The position numbers and the translations under genes were made by a program. Below the pieces are notes generated by a model that was not told where the DNA came from, searched no databases, and saw only the letters and a program-made list of their open reading frames with translations. Source: Nonomuraea sp. MG754425 (GTDB lineage Bacteria; Actinomycetota; Actinomycetes; Streptosporangiales; Streptosporangiaceae). Taken from it: a stretch of DNA of 64,000 bases. The stretch spans positions 1 through 64,000 of the forward strand of contig NZ_SSXE01000003.1 in NCBI RefSeq assembly GCF_021699195.1. Reading direction: 5' to 3'. Below are positions 28,772-36,881 of the stretch, piece after piece (the stretch's first letter is position 1; every line of letters begins with the position of its first letter).

Positions 28772-29742
28772 AGATTCGCCTGCTCGCAGGCTTCGTCGTT
28801 CTTGGGCTCGCCGCCGTGGGTTGTGGCGGCGCCACGGTCGATGCGACCTCCACCGCCTCGGCCCCCGCGGCCGGCTCCACCGCCTCCGCGTCCGGTGGCG
28901 GCACGGTGAAGATCGCGATCAACCCGTGGGTGGGGTACGAGGCGAGCGCGAACGTCGTCGCGTACCTGCTGAAGAACGAGCTCGGCTACACCGTCGAGCT
29001 GCCCGAGATCAAGGAGCAGCTCGCCTGGGAGGGCTTCCAGACCGGCGACGTGGACGTGATCATCGAGAACTGGGGTCACCCCGACCTGAAGAAGCAGTAC
29101 ATCGAGGAGAAGAAGGTCGCGCAGGAGGCGGGCTCCACCGGCAACAAGGGCGTGATCGGCTGGTACATCCCCAAGTGGATGGCCGACGAGCACCCCGACA
29201 TCACCGACTACAAGGGCCTGAACAAGTACGCGGAGCTGTTCAAGACCTCGGAGTCGGGTGACAAGGGCCAGCTCCTGTTCGGCGACCCGTCGTACGTCAG
29301 CAACGAGGAAGCCCTGATCAAGAACCTCGAGCTGAACTACAAGGTCGTCGTCGGCGGCAGCGAGGCGGCCCTGATCAAGAGCGCCCAGCAGGCGCAGACG
29401 CAGAAGAAGGCGCTGCTGTTCTACTTCTGGGACCCGCACTGGCTGTTCAGCAAGACCCCCCTGGTCCGGGTCAACCTGCCTGCCTACACCGAGGGCTGCG
29501 ACGCCGACCCCAAGAAGGTGGCCTGCGACTACCCGGAGATGGACCTCGACAAGATCGTGAGCACGAAGTTCGCGCAGACCGGCGGGAAGGCGTACGAGCT
29601 GGTCAAGAACTTCTCCTGGACCAACGAGGACCAGAACGCCGTCGCCGACGACATGACCAACAACGGCCTGAGCGGTGAGGACGCCGCCAAGAAGTGGGTC
29701 GAGGCGAACACCGCCAAGTGGCAGTCCTGGATCCCCAAGTGA
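28768..29742 (+). CDS. Glycine betaine/choline-binding lipoprotein, OpuAC/ProX type (first)
   Basis: A 324-residue lipoprotein. The lipobox is AVGC with cysteine near residue 19, followed by a Ser/Thr/Ala linker. The mature domain starts VKIAINPWVGYEASANVVAY and includes [20 protein letters not shown] and LLFYFWDPHWLF. The tryptophan-rich ligand pocket is typical of quaternary ammonium binders. GAGGAAG precedes the ATG, which overlaps the permease stop as ATGA. A second, related binding protein follows with a GTGA overlap. Confidence 0.92.
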   Translation: MKIRLLAGFVVLGLAAVGCGGATVDATSTASAPAAGSTASASGGGTVKIAINPWVGYEASANVVAYLLKNELGYTVELPEIKEQLAWEGFQTGDVDVIIENWGHPDLKKQYIEEKKVAQEAGSTGNKGVIGWYIPKWMADEHPDITDYKGLNKYAELFKTSESGDKGQLLFGDPSYVSNEEALIKNLELNYKVVVGGSEAALIKSAQQAQTQKKALLFYFWDPHWLFSKTPLVRVNLPAYTEGCDADPKKVACDYPEMDLDKIVSTKFAQTGGKAYELVKNFSWTNEDQNAVADDMTNNGLSGEDAAKKWVEANTAKWQSWIPK

Positions 29743-30749
29743 TCAGCTCGCGACCGCGGCCCCGCCCGGCGGGGCCGCGTGCCACCTGGGTCAGCGACAC
29801 CTGGGTCGGCGTCACCTGGGTCAGGGCGCTCGCGGGGCCGCTGGCCGCGGCCCTGCTCCTGGCGGCCTGCTCCAGCGGCGAGCCGGCGACCACGGCCAAG
29901 GCCAAGGGCACGGTCAACATCGACATCCACGGCTGGGTCGGGTACGAGGCCCAGGCGGCGGTGCTGGCGTACCTGCTGGAGCACGAGCTGGGTTACAAGG
30001 TCAGCACGCGCCCGATGAAAGAGGAGCAGTCCTGGCGGGATTTCGAATCCGGCAAGGTCGATGTGATCGTGGAAACCTGGGGTCACAACGACCTGAAGAA
30101 GCAGTACATCGAGGAGAAGAAGGTCGCGTTGTCCGCCGGGCTGACCGGAAACAAGGGCGTGATCGGTTGGTACGTCCCCGAGTGGATGGCCAAAAAGTAT
30201 CCCGATATTACGGACTACCGAAACCTCAATAAGTACGCGAGTCTCTTCCGGACCGAAAAGACCGGAAATCTCGGCCAGGTATTGGACGGCGACCCCTCAT
30301 TCGTCACCAATGACGAGGCGCTCGTCCGGAACCTCAAGCTCAATTACAAGGTCGTCTACTCCGGCAGCGAGGACGCGCTCATCAAGGCGGCCCAGGCGGC
30401 GACGAAGAATCGGACGCCGCTGCTCATGTATTTCTACGAACCGCAATGGCTGTTCACCAAGGTCAAGCTCGTCAAGGTCGCGCTGCCGCCCTACGCCCTG
30501 GGCTGCGACGACGACACGGTCAGGGTCGCCTGCGACTACCCGCCGTACCTGCTGGACAAGATCGTCAGCCGGCGGTTCGCGGAGACGGGCGGGCAGGCGT
30601 ACGAGCTGGTGCGCAACTTCAACTGGACCAACGACCACCAGAACACCGTGGCCAGCGACATGATCAACGAGAAGCTGAGCGCCGAGGACGCCGCACGGAA
30701 GTGGGTGGCGGAGAACAAGATCGTGTGGAAGGACTGGATCCCCCGGTGA
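29739..30749 (+). CDS. Glycine betaine/choline-binding lipoprotein, OpuAC/ProX type (second)
   Basis: A paralogue of the preceding protein, 336 residues. It keeps [40 protein letters not shown] and [10 protein letters not shown]. Cysteines in [14 protein letters not shown] match the pair in the first copy. GTG 29739 is the only start codon in frame before the lipobox LLAACS (cysteine near residue 44), giving an unusually long n-region. That region includes a 15-base tandem repeat encoding TWV three times. Codons between about 30000 and 30440 use more A and T in third positions than the neighbours, which suggests a different history. Confidence 0.9.
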   Translation: MISSRPRPRPAGPRATWVSDTWVGVTWVRALAGPLAAALLLAACSSGEPATTAKAKGTVNIDIHGWVGYEAQAAVLAYLLEHELGYKVSTRPMKEEQSWRDFESGKVDVIVETWGHNDLKKQYIEEKKVALSAGLTGNKGVIGWYVPEWMAKKYPDITDYRNLNKYASLFRTEKTGNLGQVLDGDPSFVTNDEALVRNLKLNYKVVYSGSEDALIKAAQAATKNRTPLLMYFYEPQWLFTKVKLVKVALPPYALGCDDDTVRVACDYPPYLLDKIVSRRFAETGGQAYELVRNFNWTNDHQNTVASDMINEKLSAEDAARKWVAENKIVWKDWIPR

Positions 30750-32371
30750 GGTTCGACTTCGTCATCGTGGGCGGCGGCTCGGCCGGCTGCGCCCTGGCCA
30801 ACCGGCTGAGCGCCGACCCCTCGACGTCCGTGCTGGTGCTGGAGGCGGGACGGCCCGACTACCTGTGGGACGTGTTCATCCACATGCCGGCCGCGCTGAT
30901 GTTCCCGATCGGCAGCCGGTTCTACGACTGGAAGTACGAGTCCGAGCCCGAGCCGCACATGAACGACCGGCGCGTCTACCACGCCCGCGGCAAGGTCCTC
31001 GGCGGCTCCAGCAGCATCAACGGCATGATCTTCCAGCGCGGCAACCCGCTCGACTACGAGCGCTGGGCCGCCGATCCCGGCATGGAGCGCTGGGACTACG
31101 CGCACTGCCTGCCGTACTTCAAGCGCATGGAGAACTGCCTGGCCGACCCGGACACGCCCTTCCGCGGCGGGCGCGGCCCGCTGAAGCTGGAGCGCGGGCC
31201 CGCGCGGGGGCCGCTGTTCGAGGCGTTCTTCGAGGCGGTCCAGCAGGCCGGCCACCCGCTGACCGACGACGTCAACGGCTACCGCCAGGAGGGCTTCGCC
31301 GCCTTCGACCGCACCATCCACCGCGGCCGCCGCCTCAGCGCCGCCCGCGCCTACCTCCACCCCGTGCGGCACCGTCCCAACCTGACGGTCAGGACCCGGG
31401 CCTTCGTGGAGAAGGTGCTCTTCGACGGCACCCGCGCGGTCGGCGTGGTCTGCGACGGCCGGCGCGTGGACGCCTCGGAGGTCATCCTCTGCGGCGGGGC
31501 GATCAACACCCCGCAACTCCTCCAGCTCTCGGGGGTGGGCCCGAAGGCGCTGCTGGAGCCGCTGGGCATCGACGTCGTGCACGACCTGCCGGGCGTGGGC
31601 GAGAACCTCCAGGACCATCTGGAGGTCTACGTCCAGCACGCCTGCGGGCAGCCGGTCTCCCAGCAGCCCTCGCTGGCCAGGTGGCGACGCCCGTTCATCG
31701 GCGCGGACTGGCTCTTCCGCAGACGCGGCCCTGGGGCCACCAACCACTTCGAGGCCGGCGGCTTCATCCGCTCGAACGACGCCGCCGCCTACCCGAACCT
31801 GATGTTCCACTTCCTGCCGATCGCCGTCCGCTACGACGGCTCGGCCCCGGCGGGCGGGCACGGCTACCAGGTGCACATCGGCCCGATGTACTCCGACGCC
31901 CGCGGCTCGGTCCGCGTCGTGTCCGCCGACCCGCGCCGCAAGCCCGCCCTCCGCTTCAACTACCTGTCCACCGAGCAGGACCGCAGGGAGTGGGTGGAGG
32001 CGATCAGGCACGCCCGCGCGATCCTGTCGCAACCGGCGTGGGCCGGCCTGGACGCGGGCGAGATCTCACCCGGCCCGTCGGTGCGCACGGACGAGGAGAT
32101 CCTCGCCTGGGTCGCCAAGGACGGCGAGACCGCCCTCCACCCGTCGTGCACCTGCGCGATGGGCACCGGCGAGACGGCGGTGGTGGACCCGGACACGATG
32201 CGCGTGCACGGCCTCGACGGGCTGCGCGTGGTGGACGCCTCGGCCATGCCGTACGTGACGAACGGCAACATCTACGCCCCCGTCATGATGCTGGCCGAGA
32301 AGTCCGCCGACCTCATCCTCGGCAACACCCCGCTGCCGCCCGAGCCGGTGGAGTTCTACCGGCACGGGTGA
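30746..32371 (+). CDS. GMC family oxidoreductase, choline dehydrogenase-like
   Basis: A 541-residue FAD enzyme of the glucose-methanol-choline family. The FAD motif [17 protein letters not shown] is at the N-terminus and the GMC signature [15 protein letters not shown] near residue 87. The C-terminal catalytic region reads HPSCTCAMG with the later [17 protein letters not shown] 30746 overlaps the previous stop as GTGA. The operon context of betaine-type uptake fits oxidation of choline to betaine aldehyde. No dedicated betaine aldehyde dehydrogenase follows; the enzymes at 11853 or 57346 might serve. Other alcohols are possible substrates. Confidence 0.88.
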   Translation: MRFDFVIVGGGSAGCALANRLSADPSTSVLVLEAGRPDYLWDVFIHMPAALMFPIGSRFYDWKYESEPEPHMNDRRVYHARGKVLGGSSSINGMIFQRGNPLDYERWAADPGMERWDYAHCLPYFKRMENCLADPDTPFRGGRGPLKLERGPARGPLFEAFFEAVQQAGHPLTDDVNGYRQEGFAAFDRTIHRGRRLSAARAYLHPVRHRPNLTVRTRAFVEKVLFDGTRAVGVVCDGRRVDASEVILCGGAINTPQLLQLSGVGPKALLEPLGIDVVHDLPGVGENLQDHLEVYVQHACGQPVSQQPSLARWRRPFIGADWLFRRRGPGATNHFEAGGFIRSNDAAAYPNLMFHFLPIAVRYDGSAPAGGHGYQVHIGPMYSDARGSVRVVSADPRRKPALRFNYLSTEQDRREWVEAIRHARAILSQPAWAGLDAGEISPGPSVRTDEEILAWVAKDGETALHPSCTCAMGTGETAVVDPDTMRVHGLDGLRVVDASAMPYVTNGNIYAPVMMLAEKSADLILGNTPLPPEPVEFYRHG

Positions 32372-32376
32372 GCCGC

Positions 32377-33192
32377 TCAACGGTCCAGGCGCTGGTAGCG
32401 GCGTACCGACAGGACGAAGAACACCACCGTGATCAGCGCCGGCCACACCACGGCCATCGGCAGCGCGTGCCGGGCCACCCACGAGTCGCCGCCCCATCCG
32501 GGGTTGCCGAACAGCTCCCTGGCCGCCGCCACCGTGGACGACAACGGGTTCCACTCCGCGACGGCCCCCAGCCAGCCCGGCATCGTGCCGGGGGCGACGA
32601 AGGCGTTCGACAGGAAGCCGATCGGGAACTCCAGCGTCTGCACCGCCACCACCGCGCCCGGGTCCCTGGTGAGCAGGCCCAGGTACATGCCGGCCCAGAG
32701 CAGCGCGAAGCGCAGCAGCAGGAGCAGGCCCACCGCCCCGAGCGTGCCCGAGAGGGTGGCGGGCCGCCAGCCGACCGCCAGACCGCAGGCCAGCAGCCCG
32801 GCCAGGACGACGACCGAGTGCAGCAGGTCGGCGATGGCCCGGCCGATCAGGACCGCCGAGGGGGCCATGGGCATCGAGCGGAAGCGGTCGGTGACGCCCT
32901 TGGAGGCGTCGGTGGCGACGGCGATCATGGTGCTGCTCAGGCCGAACAGCATCGTCATGCCGTACATGCCGGGCATGAGGAAGGCGAAGTAGTCCGCCCC
33001 GTCGGGCACCTTCACCGCCCCGCCGAACAGGTAGCCGAAGGCGAGGGTGATGACGACGGGGAAGACGACCCCGAAGACGACGGTCATGGGCTGGTTGGCC
33101 CAGTGGATCAGGTCGCGGCGGGCGACCGTCCAGCCGTCGGCCAGCGCCCATCGCGCTCGCGTCACGGGGCTGTCCAGGGTGGTCACGGTCAT
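32377..33192 (-). CDS. ABC-2 type exporter permease, DrrB-like
   Basis: A 271-residue membrane protein with an N-terminal cytoplasmic segment (VARRDLIHWANQPMTVVFGV) and about six helices, ending SVRRYQRLDR. It has the DrrB-like pattern around MPGMYGMTMLFGLSSTMIAV and KGVTDRFRSMPMAPSAVLIG. The ATG overlaps the stop of the ATPase gene. With the ATPase it forms a drug/antibiotic-type exporter. Confidence 0.9.
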   Translation of the reverse strand: MTVTTLDSPVTRARWALADGWTVARRDLIHWANQPMTVVFGVVFPVVITLAFGYLFGGAVKVPDGADYFAFLMPGMYGMTMLFGLSSTMIAVATDASKGVTDRFRSMPMAPSAVLIGRAIADLLHSVVVLAGLLACGLAVGWRPATLSGTLGAVGLLLLLRFALLWAGMYLGLLTRDPGAVVAVQTLEFPIGFLSNAFVAPGTMPGWLGAVAEWNPLSSTVAAARELFGNPGWGGDSWVARHALPMAVVWPALITVVFFVLSVRRYQRLDR

Positions 33193-34127
33193 GGGCGGAC
33201 GCCTCCGGCTTCGGTGAGGTTCAGGAAGACTTCGTCGAGGGTCGGGCGGCGGACGGCGACGTCCTCGGCCTCGATGCCGGCCGCCGCGAGCGCGGTGAGC
33301 ACCTCGGTGAGGGACCGCACCCGCTCGTTCACCGGCCCGCGCACGTGCCGGGTGTCCCGGTCGAGCTCCACCGGCCCCGACGCCACCCCGCCGATGATCT
33401 CGGCGGCCCGCTCCAAATGCTCCGGATCGCGGACGACCACGTCGAGCTGGTCGCCGCCGATCCGGGACTTGAGTTCGTCGGGCGTGCCCTCGGCCACCAC
33501 CCGGCCGGCGTCGATCACCGAGACGCGGTCGGCGAGCTGGTCGGCCTCCTCCAGGTACTGGGTGGTCAGCAGCACCGTGGTGCCGTCGGAGACCAGCTCG
33601 CGCACCGACCGCCAGACCTCGGCGCGGCTGCGCGGGTCGAGGCCGGTGGTCGGCTCGTCGAGGAACAGCACGGGCGGCGCGAGGATCATGCCGGCCGCCA
33701 GGTCGAGGCGGCGGCGCATGCCGCCCGAGTACTCCTTGGCCGGGCCCGGGTGCTCCAGGCCGAACCGTTCCAGCAGCTCGGCCGCCCTCGACCGGGACTG
33801 GACCGCGCTCAGGTGGCAGAGCCGGCCGAACAGCTCCAGGTTCTGCCGCCCGGTGAGCAGCTCGTCCACCGCCGCGTGCTGGCCGACCAGCCCGATGTTG
33901 CGGCGTACCTGGCGGGGCTGGGTGGTCACGTCGAACCCGGCCACCTCCGCGCGCCCGCCCGACGGGCGCAGGAGCGTGGTCAGGATGCGCACGGCCGTGC
34001 TCTTGCCTGCCCCGTTGGGGCCGAGCAGGCCGCGGACCGTGCCACGGCGCACGTCCAGATCGATGCCGTCCAGCGCCGCCTTCTCGCCGTACGACTTGCG
34101 CAGACCCTGCGCGAGTACCGCTGACAT
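33189..34127 (-). CDS. ABC exporter ATP-binding protein, DrrA-like
   Basis: A 312-residue ATPase of the daunorubicin-resistance group. Walker A is GPNGAGKST, the signature YSGGMRRRLDLAAGMI, Walker B LFLDEPTTGLDPRSR, and the switch LLTTQYLEEAD. The C-terminal DrrA extension includes RRPTLDEVFLNLT. AGGGAGG precedes ATG 34127. It is divergent from a TetR gene across a 78-base region with two near-identical palindromes, so it is very likely repressed by that protein. Confidence 0.92.
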   Translation of the reverse strand: MSAVLAQGLRKSYGEKAALDGIDLDVRRGTVRGLLGPNGAGKSTAVRILTTLLRPSGGRAEVAGFDVTTQPRQVRRNIGLVGQHAAVDELLTGRQNLELFGRLCHLSAVQSRSRAAELLERFGLEHPGPAKEYSGGMRRRLDLAAGMILAPPVLFLDEPTTGLDPRSRAEVWRSVRELVSDGTTVLLTTQYLEEADQLADRVSVIDAGRVVAEGTPDELKSRIGGDQLDVVVRDPEHLERAAEIIGGVASGPVELDRDTRHVRGPVNERVRSLTEVLTALAAAGIEAEDVAVRRPTLDEVFLNLTEAGGVRP

Positions 34128-34145
34128 GCAGCCTCCCTGTGAATC

Positions 34146-34161
34146 GTACGGCGTACCGTAC
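34146..34161. promoter_or_regulatory. TetR operator candidate 1
   Basis: GTACGGCGTACCGTAC is an inverted repeat with one mismatch: arms GTACGG(C) and (A)CCGTAC around GT. It is nearest the DrrA-like gene. Its centre is 40 bp from the centre of the second copy, about four helical turns. Confidence 0.75.
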
Positions 34162-34185
34162 ACAATACGGACGATCCTGGCAACC

Positions 34186-34201
34186 GTACGGTGTACCGTA
34201 C
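34186..34201. promoter_or_regulatory. TetR operator candidate 2
   Basis: GTACGGTGTACCGTAC is a perfect inverted repeat with 7-base arms around GT, ending five bases before the TetR start codon at 34206. Its position would allow autoregulation together with control of the exporter. Confidence 0.78.
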
Positions 34202-34205
34202 GAGG

Positions 34206-34976
34206 GTGACTGTTGAGTACCCGGGGCGCGGCGACCCCGCGCGCAGCCTGGCGCTGCTCTGGCGGACCAGCGAGCGCACCAGCCGCAAGGGCAAACCGGA
34301 GCTGAGCGTCGACCGCATCGTGCGCGCCGCCATCGCGCTGGCCGACGCCGAAGGGCTGGCGGCGCTGTCCATGCGCCGCGTGGCCGAGCGCCTGGGCGTC
34401 GGGACGATGTCGCTCTACACGTACGTGCCGGGCAAGCCGGAACTGCTCGACGTCATGCTCGACGAGGTCTACGGCGAGACTCCCCGGCCGGAGGACGTGC
34501 CGGGCTGCTGGCGCGGCAGGCTGGAGCGGATCGCCAGGGAGAACTGGGCCCTCTACCTGCGCCACCCGTGGTTGCTGCAGGTGGCCGCGGCCCGCCCGGT
34601 GCTCGGCCCCAACGCCACGGCCAAGTACGACTACGAGCTGCGCGCGATCGACGGCATCGGCCTGTCGGACCTGGAGATGGACTCGGTGATCACGCTGATC
34701 ACCGGCTTCGTGCACGGCACGGCGCGGGGCGCGGTGGAGAGCGCGCAGGCCGAACGCGTGACGGGGATCAGCGACGAGCAGTGGTGGGCCGCGCACGCGC
34801 CCTTCCTCAGCCGGATCGCCGACGCCACCCGCTACCCCACGGCCTCCCGGGTGGGCCAGGCCGCGGGCGAGGAGCTCAACGCGGCCTACAGCCCCGAGCA
34901 CGCCTTCGAGTTCGGGCTACGCCGCGTGCTCGACGGCATCGAGGCCCTGATCGACCAGCGCGACCCCACCACCTGA
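34206..34976 (+). CDS. TetR family regulator of the DrrAB-like exporter
   Basis: About 256 residues with an extended N-terminus, then the DNA-binding domain ELSVDRIVRAAIALADAEGL and MRRVAERLGVGTMSLYTYVP, with a TetR_C-type ligand domain behind. This pattern resembles regulators of DrrAB-type exporters in actinomycetes. The GTG at 34206 is chosen because an upstream GTG at 34191 lies inside the operator. It probably binds the two palindromes at 34146 and 34186. The inducer is unknown, possibly the exported compound. Confidence 0.9.
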   Translation: MTVEYPGRGDPARSLALLWRTSERTSRKGKPELSVDRIVRAAIALADAEGLAALSMRRVAERLGVGTMSLYTYVPGKPELLDVMLDEVYGETPRPEDVPGCWRGRLERIARENWALYLRHPWLLQVAAARPVLGPNATAKYDYELRAIDGIGLSDLEMDSVITLITGFVHGTARGAVESAQAERVTGISDEQWWAAHAPFLSRIADATRYPTASRVGQAAGEELNAAYSPEHAFEFGLRRVLDGIEALIDQRDPTT

Positions 34977-35009
34977 CAGCCCATTTCGCGAACGGGCGGC
35001 GGGCGCGTC

Positions 35010-35459
35010 TCAGGCTGACAGCGCGTTCTCGTAGGCGAGCATCGTGTCCACGAACAGGCGGCGCTGCTGCGGCGTGAGCGGCTCCAGCGCGCGCCGCCAC
35101 GCCTGGGCGCCGTAGCCGAGCCACTCGTTGATCGCGTCCTGGCGCCGCTCGGCGATGCTGACGATCGTCCGGCGGCGGTCGGCGTCGTCCTCGCGCCGCT
35201 CCAGCACGCCCTTGCGGCTCAGCTCCCCCACCATCAGGCTGACCGTCGCGGGCGCCACCTCCAGCCGCCCGGCCAGTTCGTTGACCGTCATCGGGCCGTC
35301 GAACAGCAGGTACGACAGCAACGACAGGTGCCGGGGCGCCAGCGACAATGACTGCAGTTCCTCGGGCACCTTCAGCCGCTTGGCCCGCCCCACCATGCGC
35401 GGCATCAGCAGCAGCAACGTCCTGATCCCGTCGTCCACGCCCAAGCCGTCAGTCGCCAT
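35010..35459 (-). CDS. MarR family transcriptional regulator
   Basis: A 149-residue winged-helix protein. The DNA-binding part reads RHLSLLSYLLFDGPMTVNEL, AGRLEVAPATVSLMVGELSR, then the wing REDDADRRRTIVSI. The ATG at 35459 lies 29 bases after the stop of cvnD of conservon 3 on the same strand, so it could be the last gene of that operon. It is convergent with the TetR gene. Confidence 0.9.
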   Translation of the reverse strand: MATDGLGVDDGIRTLLLLMPRMVGRAKRLKVPEELQSLSLAPRHLSLLSYLLFDGPMTVNELAGRLEVAPATVSLMVGELSRKGVLERREDDADRRRTIVSIAERRQDAINEWLGYGAQAWRRALEPLTPQQRRLFVDTMLAYENALSA

Positions 35460-35488
35460 GCCCACAGGATAGTGACCGGTGGACGTCC

Positions 35489-36067
35489 CTAGTGGACGGC
35501 CGACGAGCGCAGCCGTACGACGTGCTCGACCAGCGAGATCAGCGTCGCCTTGACCGACTCCCGGTTGCGCGCGTCGGTACGCACGATGGGCACCTGCGGC
35601 GACAGCGCGAGCGCCTCCCTGACCTCCCCGTCGGAGTGCGGGAACTGGCCGTCCCAGCCGTTGATGCCGACCACGAACGGCAGCTTGGCCTCTTCGAAGT
35701 AGTCGATGGCCGGGAAGCTGTCGGCCAGGCGGCGCGTGTCGAGCAGCACCACCGCGCCGATCGCGCCGCGTACGAGGTCGTCCCACATGAACCAGAAGCG
35801 GTGCTGACCGGGCGTGCCGAACAGGTAGAGGATCAGGTCGCGGTCGAGCGAGAGGCGGCCGAAGTCCATCGCCACGGTCGTGGTCTGCTTGTTCGGCGTC
35901 AGGCCGAGGTCGTCGATGCCCGCGGACGCGTCGGTCATGACCGCTTCGGTCGTGAGCGGGAGGATCTCGGACACCGCCCCCACGAACGTCGTCTTGCCGA
36001 CGCCGAAGCCGCCGGCGACCACGATCTTCGTCGAGGTGAGGCCGGCGCTAGAGCCTGCGTAGTCCAC
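35489..36067 (-). CDS. cvnD: CvnD, small GTPase-like protein (conservon 3)
   Basis: A 192-residue GTPase-like protein, closest in sequence to the conservon 1 copy. The P-loop is GGFGVGKTTFVGAVSEI, switch II LFGTPGQHRFWFMWDDLVRG, and the G4 position VVGINGWDG. It begins MDYAGSS where the other two have MDFAGSS. It overlaps cvnC by 20 bases. A MarR gene follows. Confidence 0.93.
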   Translation of the reverse strand: MDYAGSSAGLTSTKIVVAGGFGVGKTTFVGAVSEILPLTTEAVMTDASAGIDDLGLTPNKQTTTVAMDFGRLSLDRDLILYLFGTPGQHRFWFMWDDLVRGAIGAVVLLDTRRLADSFPAIDYFEEAKLPFVVGINGWDGQFPHSDGEVREALALSPQVPIVRTDARNRESVKATLISLVEHVVRLRSSAVH

Positions 36068-36410
36068 TGAGCACCCTTTCGAGCATGTTGAGGTCTGGCT
36101 GCCCCTGGCTGAGGCGTGGCTGGTGCAGGCGGACGAGCCCTTCGTCGGACATGTCCGCCACGAGCACCCTGGCCACGCCCAGCGGGACGCGGAGCAGGGC
36201 CGAGATCTCGGCGACCGACCGGAACGACCTGCACAGTTGCATGATGGTCGCCTGCTCGGGGGTGAGCAGGGCCATCTCGTCGTCCGGGATCGACATGGAC
36301 GAGATCAGCGTCTCCATCGCGATCTGGTAACGCGGCTCCGATCGGCCGCCCGTCATCGCGTAAGGACGGAACAGGGGTTCTTCGTCCCCGGTCCCGTCAG
36401 AGCCGTACAC
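36048..36410 (-). CDS. cvnC: CvnC, DUF742 protein (conservon 3)
   Basis: A 120-residue DUF742 protein: EEPLFRPYAMTGGRSEPRYQ, then RSVAEISALLRVPLGVARVL and LLERVLSGLRRL. It starts 27 bases after cvnB. Confidence 0.92.
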   Translation of the reverse strand: MYGSDGTGDEEPLFRPYAMTGGRSEPRYQIAMETLISSMSIPDDEMALLTPEQATIMQLCRSFRSVAEISALLRVPLGVARVLVADMSDEGLVRLHQPRLSQGQPDLNMLERVLSGLRRL

Positions 36411-36437
36411 GGCCCGCTCCCCTCAGTTCCATCACAT

Positions 36438-36860
36438 CTACCGGGTCCTGGCGGCCTGGAGTTCCGCGCGCAGGGCGGGCGTGAGCGCTTGCCCAGCCCT
36501 GTCTACCAGCAACGTCATCTGGTATGCCACCAGGCCCATGTCACAATCCGGACCCGCCAGAACCGTCAGCACGGACCCGTCGCTGATCGCCATGACCAGC
36601 AGCAGGCCGCGCTGCATCTCCACGACGGTCTGCGTCACCGCGCCGCCCTCGAACACCCTGGACGCACCGACGGTCAGGCTCAGCAGGCCGGCGGAGACCG
36701 CGGCGAGCTGGTCGGCCCGGTCCGGAGGGAAGCCCTCCGAGGTGGCCAGGCAGAGCCCGTCCGCGGAGACCACGACGGCGTGCGCGACTCCGGGCGTGTT
36801 ACGGACGAAGTCGGTGATCAGCCAGTCGAACTTGTGCGCCTCATGGCTAAGGGTTGTCAC
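36438..36860 (-). CDS. cvnB: CvnB, roadblock/LC7 domain protein (conservon 3)
   Basis: A 140-residue roadblock/LC7 protein with FDWLITDFVRNTPGVAHAVV, DRADQLAAVSAGLLSLTVGA and DGSVLTVLAGPDCDMGLVAY. GGGAGGA precedes GTG 36860. Unlike conservons 1 and 2, it does not overlap cvnA; a 21-base gap separates them. Confidence 0.93.
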   Translation of the reverse strand: MTTLSHEAHKFDWLITDFVRNTPGVAHAVVVSADGLCLATSEGFPPDRADQLAAVSAGLLSLTVGASRVFEGGAVTQTVVEMQRGLLLVMAISDGSVLTVLAGPDCDMGLVAYQMTLLVDRAGQALTPALRAELQAARTR

Positions 36861-36881
36861 GCATCCTCCCCGGCGGGACGC

